Assembly (NCBI RefSeq): GCF_009765225.1
Contig: NZ_VMSF01000001.1
Span: 2,790,001-2,854,000 of the forward strand
Reading direction: 5' to 3'
Length of the DNA: 64,000 nucleotides
Source: Leifsonia sp. AG29
GTDB lineage: Bacteria > Actinomycetota > Actinomycetes > Actinomycetales > Microbacteriaceae
The stretch's first letter is position 1, and each line of letters begins with the position of its first letter. A program made the position numbers and the translations under genes. Positions 1 to 7,833 of the stretch are shown in pieces. The notes beneath the pieces are model-generated. The model worked only from the letters and a program-made list of their open reading frames with translations, was not told the DNA's origin and made no database searches.

Positions 1-704
1 GAGCCCAACCCGTTGCCCTTGGCGGCCTCTCCCCGCGCATAAGCCTCGAGGAGGTAGCCGAGGTTCTCGACGACGCTGAAGCCGAGCCCCACCGCCCCGC
101 CGACGAAGAGGCCGACGCGCGCGTCCTTCACGGGAAGCCGGAGCGAGAGGAGCACGACCGCCGCGATCTTGACCGTCTCCTCCACCACCCCGGCCAGGAG
201 GAGCGCGAGCTCGCTCGGGTGCGTGGCGGTCCCTCCTCCCAGCACGTCGATGAGCGAGTTCACCGGACCGGCGATGAGCGTCGCGGCCAGTCCGCCGAGG
301 GCACCGATGAGCAGCATGCGCGGCGCCGAGAGCCCGTCATCGACTCGCAGCTTGTACGACATGGTGTAGAGGAGAGCGAGTGCGGTGGTGGCCGCTCCGG
401 TCAGCAGCAGGAACGGCGAGAGCACCGCAACCTTGTCGTGCATGGCAGGAGGCGCGATCGCGGACAGGAGGAAGCCGGTGGCGAAGAGCCAGACCCAGAT
501 GCCGGCGCTGCCCGCCACGATGATCCAGGCCCCGAACCGGCCGAGCCAGCGACGCGCCGGACGGGGCGGCCGCACGGGCTGCACCGGGACGACCGGGTAG
601 GTGTAGGCGGTCCACTGCACGCCGCTCCACCAGCGGACGAACCGCGCGTCCTGCGGATCGGGGTACCAGCCGCTCGGCGGCGTCAGGGGCGGGGCGTAGG
701 TCAC
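1..704 (-). CDS. PrsW-family intramembrane protease with N-terminal DUF2510 domain (partial, C-terminus outside window)
   Basis: Reading the minus strand from a GTG at 704 gives an open frame that runs off the window edge. The N-terminus GWYPDPQDARFVRWWSGVQW is a DUF2510 domain, which is common on actinobacterial membrane proteins. It is followed by Pro/Arg-rich sequence and several hydrophobic helices. The segment GVVEETVKIAAVV carries the EExxK signature of PrsW/CPBP-type intramembrane metalloproteases, and a second conserved segment (GLGFSVVENLGYLLEA) fits the next PrsW motif. PrsW proteins cleave membrane substrates such as anti-sigma factors; the substrate here is unknown. The start is supported by a TATGCT box ending 6 nt upstream, implying a leaderless mRNA. 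The C-terminal metal-binding helices cannot be checked because the gene is cut. Confidence 0.75.
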   Translation of the reverse strand, partial: MTYAPPLTPPSGWYPDPQDARFVRWWSGVQWTAYTYPVVPVQPVRPPRPARRWLGRFGAWIIVAGSAGIWVWLFATGFLLSAIAPPAMHDKVAVLSPFLLLTGAATTALALLYTMSYKLRVDDGLSAPRMLLIGALGGLAATLIAGPVNSLIDVLGGGTATHPSELALLLAGVVEETVKIAAVVLLSLRLPVKDARVGLFVGGAVGLGFSVVENLGYLLEAYARGEAAKGNGLG

Positions 705-710
705 CTCGTC

Positions 711-716
711 AGCATA
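711..716 (-). promoter_or_regulatory. -10 box (TATGCT) of leaderless PrsW-like gene
   Basis: TATGCT on the minus strand ends 6 nt before the GTG at 704. No Shine-Dalgarno sequence fits in that gap, so the transcript probably starts at or next to the start codon. Confidence 0.4.
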
Positions 717-790
717 GGAACTCCCGGCTTTCAGCGACTCACCCCAGAACGCGCCACAGAGCGCGGACCCGGCATTGGCCCGCGATGCGC

Positions 791-796
791 CATAAT
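791..796 (+). promoter_or_regulatory. -10 box (CATAAT) of DUF4190 gene
   Basis: CATAAT ends 8 nt before the ATG at 805, and there is no ribosome binding site between them. Confidence 0.4.
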
Positions 797-804
797 CACG
801 AACG

Positions 805-1551
805 ATGTCGACTCTTCCGCCGCCCCCGCCCGAGCCGCCGGTCCATCCGGAGGGATCCTGGCCTCCGCCGCAGCCGGCGCAATACGCGGCGCCCGCCTAC
901 CCCGCGCCCGGTCAGCCGGCGCAGGCGTATCCTCCTCCCCCTTACCCCTACCCGGCCCCGCCCCGCACCAATACGCTCGCTCTGATCGGGTTCATCGGTT
1001 CGTTCTTCGTCAGTCTGGTCGGAATCATCTGCGGGCACCTGGCGCTCAGCCAGATCCGGAGGACCGGTGAGGGCGGCCGCGGGCTCGCGCTCGCCGGGCT
1101 CATCATCGGCTACGTCTCTGTGACGCTGGGCCTCCTCGTCGCGGTCTTCGTCATCCTCGTTGCGGCGATCGGGGCTGCCAGCGGCTCCTCGGGCGCAGTC
1201 GTCCCGCGGAGCGCCCCCGTCTCGAGCGACGACACCGCGACGGTCTCGAGCATGACCACCGCGCTGGGGTCCTCGCTCGACTCGATCGGCTCCTCGATGG
1301 TGGGATCGCCCGGATCGGCGCGGGACGAGCTGAGTGCCGCGTCGGAGGCGTTCAAGACGAGCGAGACGAACATCCGGGATTACTCTCTGCAGAGCGATGC
1401 GCAGACGGTCTCCGAAGACCTCGACTACTTCAGCGGCGACCTCGCGGATTACCAGTACGCGAGCGCCGGCAGTCGCGATGCGTCGCAGATCAAGACCGAC
1501 CTCGCCCAGCTGAAGGACGACCTCCAGACGCTCACCGACGACGTGCGCTGA
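805..1551 (+). CDS. DUF4190 domain-containing membrane protein
   Basis: A 248-residue protein with a Pro/Ala/Tyr-rich cytoplasmic N-terminus (about residues 1-52) followed by two transmembrane helices in the DUF4190 arrangement: NTLALIGFIGSFFVSLVGI, then a GHLALSQIRRTGEGGRGLALAG loop, then a second long hydrophobic stretch. The remaining ~110 residues are Ser/Asp-rich, predicted extracytoplasmic and partly helical (repeated D/L/Q spacing). The ATG at 805 is preceded by CATAAT at 791-796, so the mRNA is probably leaderless. DUF4190 proteins are widespread in actinobacteria but their role is unknown. It is divergent from the PrsW-like gene. Confidence 0.8.
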   Translation: MSTLPPPPPEPPVHPEGSWPPPQPAQYAAPAYPAPGQPAQAYPPPPYPYPAPPRTNTLALIGFIGSFFVSLVGIICGHLALSQIRRTGEGGRGLALAGLIIGYVSVTLGLLVAVFVILVAAIGAASGSSGAVVPRSAPVSSDDTATVSSMTTALGSSLDSIGSSMVGSPGSARDELSAASEAFKTSETNIRDYSLQSDAQTVSEDLDYFSGDLADYQYASAGSRDASQIKTDLAQLKDDLQTLTDDVR

Positions 1552-1712
1552 GGTCGAGGCTCGAACCCTCCCCTGCGAGCGTTCGGATATAGCCAGAGAG
1601 GCTTGTTCGAGAGCACCATGTAGCCGCCGCCGGCGGAACGCACGACGGCCCGCGGGGCAGCACGAAGAGGATCCCAGTCGCCCCTGCGGCGGCTGATCGG
1701 GAGGAGCCTCTC

Positions 1713-2570
1713 ATGACCGAACCATCCACACGGGCGCGCCACGAAGGGGCGCCCCGCGTCGACCTCGCCGACATCGTAGCGGGGCGCGTCAACCACGAGC
1801 CCGAGACCGCCGCCACCGCGGTCGCCCGCTTCCACGACCCCGAGCTCGAGTGGCGCCGGCTGTTCTCCGAGGTCTTCGGGACCTTCCTCCTCGTCCTCGC
1901 CGCTGCGGGCGGCGGGATGATGGGCGCGCTCTTCCCGGGCTCGGTGTCCCGCGCCGCGGCCGTGACGGCGCCCGCCCTCACCGTGCTCGCGGTGATCCTC
2001 TTCATGGGGAAGGTCTCCGGCGCCCACCTGAACCCCGCGGTGTCCGTGGCGTTCGCACTCCGCGGCGACTTCCCCTGGATCCGGGTCCCCGGCTACATCG
2101 TCGCGCAGCTGCTCGGCGCGACTCTGGCCGCCGGGCTCCTCCGCGTGGTCCTGGGCGTCTCCGCCTCGAACGGCTCGAACTACCCCACGTCCGCCCTGCC
2201 GGAGTGGGCGTCGCTGGTGATGGAGCTGGTGCTCACCTTCGGCCTGGTCTCCGTCATCCTGGGCACCGCCTCCGGGGCTCAGAACATCGGCACCGTCGGA
2301 GCGTTCGGCGTCGGCGGCTACATCGCGCTGGCGGGGCTCTGGGGCTCTCCCGTCTCGGGCGCGTCGATGAATCCCGCCCGGACCTTCGGGCCCGACCTGA
2401 TCTCGGCCGACTTCCGCGGCTACTGGATCTATATCCTCGGGCCGCTGGCAGGGGCGATCCTCGCGGTCATCACGGCTTATGCGCTGCGCGGTCGCGGAGG
2501 GGGCCGCTCCGGATCGGAGGCGGCGCAGGGCGCGATCGACACCCAGGTGGCGCGGCCGGACAAATCCTGA
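1713..2570 (+). CDS. Aquaporin / MIP-family channel
   Basis: A 285-residue membrane channel for water or small neutral solutes. Both hallmark NPA boxes are present: HLNPAV (NPA at about 107-109) and SMNPARTFGPD (about 220-222), separated by the usual three-helix spacing. The ar/R arginine directly follows the second NPA. A charged ~45-residue N-terminal extension precedes the first helix (LFSEVFGTFLLVLAAAG), which is longer than in most aquaporins. The start is fixed by a strong GGGAGGAG ribosome site 7 nt upstream. The protein ends in a soluble charged tail. Water versus glycerol selectivity cannot be decided from sequence alone. Confidence 0.93.
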   Translation: MTEPSTRARHEGAPRVDLADIVAGRVNHEPETAATAVARFHDPELEWRRLFSEVFGTFLLVLAAAGGGMMGALFPGSVSRAAAVTAPALTVLAVILFMGKVSGAHLNPAVSVAFALRGDFPWIRVPGYIVAQLLGATLAAGLLRVVLGVSASNGSNYPTSALPEWASLVMELVLTFGLVSVILGTASGAQNIGTVGAFGVGGYIALAGLWGSPVSGASMNPARTFGPDLISADFRGYWIYILGPLAGAILAVITAYALRGRGGGRSGSEAAQGAIDTQVARPDKS

Positions 2571-2613
2571 GGACGTGCCGGGCGAGACCCGCGCGTCGGA
2601 CAGGGACGCCGGG

Positions 2614-3168
2614 TTACGCCTCCTGCTCCTTGCGGGCGCGGAAGGCGATCATGTTGACGCGGTTCCCGCAGCGCACGCTGCAGAAGCGCTTGGAGCCGTT
2701 GCGGGAGAGGTCGAGCAGGAGCCCGTCGCAGTCGTCCGCGGCGCACACCCGGAGGCGCCCGGTCTCGCCGGAGCGGATGACGTCGACGAGGGCGAGCGCG
2801 ATCTCGACCCGGATGCGCTCGGCGAGCGGGGCGTCCTGCGCGGTCGCGTGCAGGTGCCAGTCGAAGCCGTCATGCCGCATGAGGTACGGGAGCGCCCGCG
2901 CCTCCGCGAGCATCGCGTTGACCTCGAGGGCGGCGGCGTCCCGATCGAGCGTCCAGGCCTTGTGGAGGCGCCCCCGCGTCTCGATGACGTCGCGCAGCTC
3001 CCGCTCATCGCCGTCGACCCGTCCGGAGTAGCGGTTCTCGGTGAGCAGCGCCAGGAGCTGCTCCGGGGTCGCGAGCTCGTCCTCCCCGCTCCGCGAGGCG
3101 CCCGGCGCCGTGTTGCACAGCACCACGGCGAACTCCAGAGCATCCACCGTGTCAGGGGCAAAATGCAA
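2614..3168 (-). CDS. CGNR zinc-finger transcriptional regulator (ABATE domain)
   Basis: A 184-residue protein with an N-terminal helical ABATE-type domain (stress-linked ligand domain, about residues 1-130) and a C-terminal CGNR zinc finger. Cysteines at about 142, 147, 163 and 167 are the zinc ligands, and CGNR itself is at 167-170 (RFCSVRCGNRVNMIAFRAR). These proteins are putative DNA-binding regulators. The start is an unusual TTG, chosen because a near-perfect TAAGGAGT ribosome site lies 5 nt upstream and no ATG or GTG fits. It is divergently transcribed from the EamA exporter at 3238, with a 69-bp gap, so it may control that gene. Confidence 0.88.
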   Translation of the reverse strand: MHFAPDTVDALEFAVVLCNTAPGASRSGEDELATPEQLLALLTENRYSGRVDGDERELRDVIETRGRLHKAWTLDRDAAALEVNAMLAEARALPYLMRHDGFDWHLHATAQDAPLAERIRVEIALALVDVIRSGETGRLRVCAADDCDGLLLDLSRNGSKRFCSVRCGNRVNMIAFRARKEQEA

Positions 3169-3237
3169 GTTGACTCCTTACTCCGAGCGGCGGTAGCGTC
3201 AGGACCATCATCCCGCTCGACCCTGACAGGTGACCCC

Positions 3238-4200
3238 ATGACCCACCGGCACCCGGCGACGCTCGGCCTCCTCATCGCTGTGCTCGCCGCCGCGACGTTC
3301 GGCATGTCGGGTGCGTTCATCAAGCCGCTCCTGGAGAGCGGCTGGTCGCCCGTCGCCGCGGTCACCGCCCGCGCCCTCATCGGCGGCCTCGTCCTGCTCC
3401 CCGTCGCGCTGCTGTCGCTGCGTGGCCGGTGGGCGGCCGTCTGGAGGGGGCGCTGGCGGCTGCTGGGGATGGCTCTCGTCGGCGTCGCCGGCACCCAGGT
3501 GCTGTACTTCGGCGCCATCCAGCGCATCCCGGTCAGCACGGGGATCCTCGTCGAGTACCTCGCACCGGTGCTCCTGGTCGGGCTCGTCTGGGCACGCACA
3601 CGCCGGGTTCCTCGCGCGGTCGTCCTCGTGGGCTCGGTTGTCGCGATGGTCGGGCTGGTAATGGTCGTGGCGCCCGGAAGCGGAGTCGCCCTCGATCCGC
3701 TCGGGCTCCTTCTGGCCGTTCTCGCCATGACGGGGTGCGCGGCGTTCTACGTCATCGCGGCGCGGCCGAGCGACGGCCTGCCTCCCGTCGCACTCGCTTC
3801 CGGCGGCCTGCTGGTCGGTGCCCTGGCGCTGGCGGCCGTAGCCGCGACCGGCCTGCTTCCGGTCACGGTCAGCTTCTCGGACGTTCCCCTGTTCGGGCAG
3901 TCGGTGTCCTGGTGGGTGCCTCTGGCCATCGTGGGCGTCTTCGCGACGGCGATCGCGTACGCGGCGAGCATCACGGCGACCGAGCTGCTCGGATCCCGGC
4001 TCGCCTCGTTCACCGGGCTCCTGGAGGTGGTGGCTGCGACCGTCTACGCCTGGCTGCTGCTCGGCGAACGGCTTGGCCCGCTCCAGCTCCTCGGCGGGGT
4101 GCTCATCGTCGGCGGCATCGCCCTGGTGAGAGCCGAACGCCCGGAGGCCGAGGCGCTCGAGGACGCCGATCCCGTGGCTCCGGCGCGCGCGAAGGTGTGA
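3238..4200 (+). CDS. EamA/DMT-family transporter
   Basis: A 320-residue protein with ten predicted hydrophobic helices in two EamA repeats, typical of drug/metabolite exporters (RhtA/YdcZ-like). The first repeat begins LGLLIAVLAAATFGMSGAFIKPLLE and the second contains the conserved ATAIAYAASITATELLGSRLASFTGLLEVV segment followed by the WLLLGERLGPLQLLGG motif found near the end of most EamA proteins. Start ATG 3238. The neighbouring divergent CGNR regulator is a candidate repressor or activator. The substrate is unknown. Confidence 0.88.
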   Translation: MTHRHPATLGLLIAVLAAATFGMSGAFIKPLLESGWSPVAAVTARALIGGLVLLPVALLSLRGRWAAVWRGRWRLLGMALVGVAGTQVLYFGAIQRIPVSTGILVEYLAPVLLVGLVWARTRRVPRAVVLVGSVVAMVGLVMVVAPGSGVALDPLGLLLAVLAMTGCAAFYVIAARPSDGLPPVALASGGLLVGALALAAVAATGLLPVTVSFSDVPLFGQSVSWWVPLAIVGVFATAIAYAASITATELLGSRLASFTGLLEVVAATVYAWLLLGERLGPLQLLGGVLIVGGIALVRAERPEAEALEDADPVAPARAKV

Positions 4201-4215
4201 CGCATCGCCTCCGAA

Positions 4216-4221
4216 TAGCAT
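4216..4221 (+). promoter_or_regulatory. -10 box (TAGCAT) of leaderless corA
   Basis: TAGCAT ends 6 nt before the corA ATG at 4228. This is the same spacing seen at several other genes in the window. Confidence 0.4.
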
Positions 4222-4227
4222 GGCCGG

Positions 4228-5196
4228 ATGATCCGCACGCGTCTCTACCGCGGCGGCGAGCTCGTCCTCTCGGACTACCCCCTCGCCGACGTCTCCGACT
4301 ACATCGAGGACGATGAGGCCACGATCTGGGTCGACTTCCTCGACCCGACCCTGGCGGACCTCGCCGCGCTCGAGGAGGAGCTCAGCCTCCACCCCCTGGC
4401 CGTCGAGGACGCCGTGCACGAGCATCAGCGCCCGAAGCTCGACAAGTACGACTCGCACCTCTTCCTCTCCGCGTACGGCGTCTCGCTCGACGAGGCGACC
4501 GGGGAGCTCTCGACCCGCGAGGTCAAGGCGTTCATCACGCCGCGCGCGCTCGTCACGGTGCACGGCGAGGAGTTCGACATCGGCGCCGTCGAGGCCCACT
4601 GGGACAAGCAGCCGGACCTGATGTCGCGCGGCGTCTCCTTCCTCCTCTGGGGCCTTCTCGACACCGTGGTCGACGGCCACTTCGAGGCGGTGCAGCAGCT
4701 CGACACGGCGATCGACACCCTCGAGGACGACCTCTTCGACTCCGGGCCCCGCGGCCTGGACATCCAACGCAGGTCGTACGAGCTGCGGAAGTCGCTCGTC
4801 CTCCTGCGCCGGGCGGTCCTCCCGATGCGGGAGGTCGTCAACACCTTGATGCGCCGCGACCTCGAGGCGATCGACCCCACGATGACGCCCTACTTCCAGG
4901 ACGTCTACGACCACGTCCTCCGCGCCACCGAGTGGACCGAGTCCCTCCGCGACCTGGTCACGAGCATTCTCGACACGAACGTCGGGCTGCAGGGCAATCG
5001 CATGAACCTCGTCATGAAGAAGGTCACCAGCTGGGCCGCGATCATCGCGGTGCCGACGGCGATCACCGGTTTCTACGGGCAGAACGTGCCGTATCCGGGG
5101 TTCTCGACGGTCTGGGGCTTCTGGACCTCGAGCGCCCTGATCGTCGGCATCTCGGTCGCGCTCTACGCCGCCTTCCGGCGCAACGACTGGCTCTAG
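4228..5196 (+). CDS. corA: CorA-family magnesium/cobalt transporter
   Basis: A 322-residue cation channel protein with the long N-terminal cytoplasmic alpha/beta domain and two C-terminal transmembrane helices typical of CorA. TM1 (AAIIAVPTAITGFYGQNVPYPGF) carries the selectivity loop, but the classic GMN triad reads GQN here. TM2 is SSALIVGISVALYAAF and is followed by a short basic tail (RRNDWL). The variant triad is tolerated in parts of the CorA/ZntB superfamily and may alter ion preference. Length matches the family. The gene appears leaderless. Confidence 0.92.
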   Translation: MIRTRLYRGGELVLSDYPLADVSDYIEDDEATIWVDFLDPTLADLAALEEELSLHPLAVEDAVHEHQRPKLDKYDSHLFLSAYGVSLDEATGELSTREVKAFITPRALVTVHGEEFDIGAVEAHWDKQPDLMSRGVSFLLWGLLDTVVDGHFEAVQQLDTAIDTLEDDLFDSGPRGLDIQRRSYELRKSLVLLRRAVLPMREVVNTLMRRDLEAIDPTMTPYFQDVYDHVLRATEWTESLRDLVTSILDTNVGLQGNRMNLVMKKVTSWAAIIAVPTAITGFYGQNVPYPGFSTVWGFWTSSALIVGISVALYAAFRRNDWL

Positions 5197-5218
5197 CCGG
5201 CAGACGCGGCGAAGCCGT

Positions 5219-5452
5219 TCAGCGGCGGAGAAGGCGCAAAGCCGCGACAGGGCAGAGCGCGACGGCATCCTCTGCAGCGTCGAGCTCGTCCGACCGGAGC
5301 GGGACGTCGGAGCGCAACGCCTCGTCGCCGCGCACCGCCACCGGGTAGCCCCAGTCGTCGCGCCGGATGGCGTGGTCGAGGATCTCGGCGCACAGGCCGC
5401 GGCCCTCGCACCGTGTCCAGTCGATGTGCAGGAGGGACGGAGCGGCCTTCAC
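5219..5452 (-). CDS. Small single-cluster ferredoxin
   Basis: A 77-residue protein with cysteines at about 15, 21 and 67 in the pattern DWTRCEGRGLC ... CPVAAL. The three-cysteine layout fits a 3Fe-4S/4Fe-4S ferredoxin of the short actinobacterial type. It starts with GTG at 5452, and the GTGA overlaps the stop codon of the NuoF-like gene by 4 bp, so translation is coupled. As last gene of the ferric-reductase/NuoF operon it is the likely soluble electron carrier between the flavoprotein and its partner. It is convergent with corA, with 22 bp between the genes. Confidence 0.85.
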   Translation of the reverse strand: MKAAPSLLHIDWTRCEGRGLCAEILDHAIRRDDWGYPVAVRGDEALRSDVPLRSDELDAAEDAVALCPVAALRLLRR

Positions 5453-6696
5453 CGGGCGCTCCGCGTGCAGCGCCCGGAGGCGTGGGCCCGCATGTCCGCG
5501 CCGAACACCTGGACCGCGCTCCGCACCAGCCTGACCGTGCCGTCCGGGTGGTGGCACGCGCCGCGACCCACGACGAGGTCCGACACGCGCTTGAGCTCGG
5601 CGGAGTTCGCCTTCACCTCGGACCCCGTAGCGATGGAGGCGAGACGCGCCGCCATCGTCGGGAGGCCGAACATGCACGGTCCGCACTGGCGGGCGGACTG
5701 GCCCGCGAGGTAGTCGACGATCTCCGCCGTCGCGGCGAGCCCGCAGCGGTGCGAACCGAGGACGTGGAGGATGCCCGCACCGGGCTGCGCACCGAACGGA
5801 TCCAGCGCGCGCTTGGTCAGCGCGGTGCCGAACGACCGCGCCGGCACCCACGCGCCGTGGTACCCGCCGACGAGCACCGCCGCGGCCGTGGAGAGGTCGA
5901 GTCCGACGACGCGGAGCACATCCTCGAGGACCGCGTCGGTGCGCACCTCGTAGACGCCCTCCTGGGGCACGTCGCCGCTCACCGACACGAGGCGGGTGCC
6001 CGGATCCTCCGGGTCGCCGACCTCGCGGAACCAGGCCGCGCCGTAGCGGGCGACGAGGGCGAGGTGGGCGAGGGTCTCGACGTTCTGCACGACCGTGGGA
6101 CGCCCCTTCAGCCCCGACTCGGTCAGTCGCTTGGTGTGATCCCTCGGCCGGGGGTCGGCGTTCTCGATGGTGTTCACGATCGCACTGGCCTCGCCCGCGA
6201 CGAAGCCGTCCCCCGCCTCCACCAGCTCGATCGGGTTGGCATCGGTGCGCTCATCGATGGCCCGCTGGACGAACGGCAGGGAGGCGCGGTCCGCGACCAG
6301 CAGCACGTTCCGCGCGCCGATGGTGCGGGCGGCGGTGAGCAGTCCGTCGATGACGAGGTGCGGCGCATTCCGCAGCAGGACCGCGTCCTTTCCGCTGAGG
6401 GGCTCCCCCTCCGATCCGTTCGCGATGACGATCGGAGCACGCGACCGCCCGCGACGCGTCCCGGAGTCGACCGCCGCGGAGAGCTTCGTCGCGATCGGGA
6501 ACCCGGCGCCGCCGCGGCCGGTCAGCCCCGACTTCTGGAGTTCGGTCAGCATGGCGCCCGGATTGCGCTTCGGGAGCGCCCCGAAGGTGCGGACGTGCGA
6601 CTCGAAATCGGCGTCGGCGCCGGCCGACAGGAGCCTGCGCTCCGTCGCCGCCGGCCCGGTCGTGCCTCGTGCGGAAGGGTTCATGGTGATCGTCAT
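5449..6696 (-). CDS. NuoF-like NADH:acceptor flavoprotein (FMN/SLBB/Fe-S)
   Basis: A 415-residue relative of the 51-kDa subunit of complex I. The glycine-rich FMN/NADH motif SGLTGRGGAGFPIATKL (about 56-72), the second nucleotide motif ANGSEGEP (about 92-99) and the GDGFVAGEASAIVNTIE segment (about 163-178) all align with NuoF. The C-terminal Fe-S region reads SARQCGPC (335-341) with a further Cys at 381. Compared with the canonical four-Cys N3 motif the first cysteine position is Ala, so the cluster may be incomplete or use Cys318. ATG 6696 overlaps the stop of the upstream membrane gene by 4 bp. It probably feeds electrons from NAD(P)H to the haem membrane protein, the ferredoxin, or both. 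Confidence 0.88.
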   Translation of the reverse strand: MTITMNPSARGTTGPAATERRLLSAGADADFESHVRTFGALPKRNPGAMLTELQKSGLTGRGGAGFPIATKLSAAVDSGTRRGRSRAPIVIANGSEGEPLSGKDAVLLRNAPHLVIDGLLTAARTIGARNVLLVADRASLPFVQRAIDERTDANPIELVEAGDGFVAGEASAIVNTIENADPRPRDHTKRLTESGLKGRPTVVQNVETLAHLALVARYGAAWFREVGDPEDPGTRLVSVSGDVPQEGVYEVRTDAVLEDVLRVVGLDLSTAAAVLVGGYHGAWVPARSFGTALTKRALDPFGAQPGAGILHVLGSHRCGLAATAEIVDYLAGQSARQCGPCMFGLPTMAARLASIATGSEVKANSAELKRVSDLVVGRGACHHPDGTVRLVRSAVQVFGADMRAHASGRCTRSAR

Positions 6697-7265
6697 GCGC
6701 CGTCCTTGAATCCTGCGGCGGAGCGCCGCGTGCGGGAGTGCTCGAGATAGCCGGACGACAGCCTCCACGCCACGGCCGCTACGACCAGGACACCGGACGC
6801 CGCCGTGAGCAGGAGGAACCATCGGCTCGTGCCGTTGGTGCCGTTGCCGATCGCGTGGAGGACCGCGATCGGCCACATCGCATAGGTGAACCAGTGGACG
6901 AAGCGGAAGGCGCGCTGGCCGATCCGGCGCCGCAGCAGCGCGGTGATGACGATCGCCACGATGAGGTCGAAGGCCACCGTGCCGAGACCCTGCCAGAACG
7001 GCTTGAACGAGCCGGCGAAGGGCACGACCACATCGAGGAGGGACAGCTTGGCGTACGAGTCGAACATCAGGGTCCCGATATGCAGGACGAGGAAGACCAC
7101 CGCCAGCAGCGACACGTTCCGGTGGAGGAGCGAGACCGAGAACCGCGGCATCCCCGGCAGGGGGCGGCCCGACCGCGTGACGATGCCGAGCACGAGCGTC
7201 ACCGTGAACAGCAGCAGCGCGATCAGGCCGGAAGCCCGGCCGAACGCCCAGAGCACCTCATCCAT
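6693..7265 (-). CDS. Ferric-reductase-like transmembrane b-haem protein
   Basis: A 190-residue integral membrane protein with six predicted helices. Histidines at about 48 and 62 in one helix, and about 124 and 137 in another, give the paired H-x13-H / H-x12-H arrangement that ligates two b-type haems in the ferric reductase/YedZ/NOX family. There is no FAD/NAD domain, consistent with electrons coming from the NuoF-like protein encoded next. It likely moves electrons across the membrane to an outside acceptor (iron or a redox protein; inferred). The 3' end overlaps the NuoF-like start by ATGA. Confidence 0.85.
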   Translation of the reverse strand: MDEVLWAFGRASGLIALLLFTVTLVLGIVTRSGRPLPGMPRFSVSLLHRNVSLLAVVFLVLHIGTLMFDSYAKLSLLDVVVPFAGSFKPFWQGLGTVAFDLIVAIVITALLRRRIGQRAFRFVHWFTYAMWPIAVLHAIGNGTNGTSRWFLLLTAASGVLVVAAVAWRLSSGYLEHSRTRRSAAGFKDGA

Positions 7266-7298
7266 CGCGGTCCCTCCCTCTCCTCGTCGTCGTGCGCG

Positions 7299-7649
7299 TC
7301 AGGAGCCGGAGCTCTGCCCGCTGACCGAGCCTCCCTGGCTGGGCTGGACGGGAGCGGGAGCCGGGGCGGGCGCCGGGGCTGCCGGCGCGGGCGCCGGCAC
7401 AGCGGGCGCCGGAGCCGGAGCCGCCGAGGACGGTGACTCGCTGGGGCTCGGCGCGGCCGACGTCGGCGCGGGGGACGGGTTGACCGTCGCCGGGGCGGTG
7501 GGCGCCACGGATGCCGGGGCGGCCGCGTGCTTCGTAGGCGTGCTCGCGAAGAGAACCCCCGACGCGAGCCCGGCGCCCGCCACGCTGACCACGCCGACGA
7601 GGCCAGTCGTCCATCCCACTACCCGCTTGCCGCGCATCCAGGTCGTCAT
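7299..7649 (-). CDS. Ala/Pro-rich membrane-anchored or secreted protein
   Basis: A 116-residue protein with a short basic N-terminus, one hydrophobic signal-anchor (VVGWTTGLVGVVSVAGAGLASGVLFA) and then low-complexity Ala/Pro/Ser sequence ending in Gly/Ser. No catalytic domain is present. It is the first gene of the ferric-reductase/NuoF/ferredoxin operon, 33 bp upstream of the haem protein gene. In this position other actinobacteria may have FMN-binding or redox-carrier proteins with a similar anchor; here only the anchor and linker remain, so it could be a degenerate carrier or a cell-wall spacer. The start has a GGAGGCGGG ribosome site. Confidence 0.7.
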   Translation of the reverse strand: MTTWMRGKRVVGWTTGLVGVVSVAGAGLASGVLFASTPTKHAAAPASVAPTAPATVNPSPAPTSAAPSPSESPSSAAPAPAPAVPAPAPAAPAPAPAPAPVQPSQGGSVSGQSSGS

Positions 7650-7698
7650 CCCGCCTCCGATCGATCAGTCGTTCCCTGTCTGCCTTTCACACTTCCCG

Positions 7699-7720
7699 CG
7701 AATTCTTGCCGGATTCTTAC
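7699..7720 (-). promoter_or_regulatory. 11-bp direct repeat, candidate response-regulator operator
   Basis: On the plus strand CGAATTCTTGC (7699-7709) is followed at exactly 11-bp period by CGGATTCTTAC (7710-7720), 50 bp upstream of the start at 7649. Eleven-bp direct repeats are the usual binding geometry of OmpR/PhoB-family regulators. Confidence 0.4.
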
Positions 7721-7833
7721 ACGACGTGGGTATCGCCTGATGATCCCCAAGCATTCCCCGAGGAATCCCTCTACGCGCGTACAGAATGCGGACACGCGAT
7801 CGCCGCTGCGAGCGCCTGCGGGACTTTGCCTCC

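Noticed and set aside
1551-1640. Minus-strand GGTTCGAGCCT resembles a tRNA T-arm
   Set aside because: The acceptor, D and anticodon stems do not form around it; only 4 of 5 T-stem pairs fit.
3208-5268. 686-codon minus-strand ORF opposite EamA and corA
   Set aside because: Shadow frame: the protein is Arg/Glu/Asp-rich without domains, while both plus-strand genes have clear family motifs.
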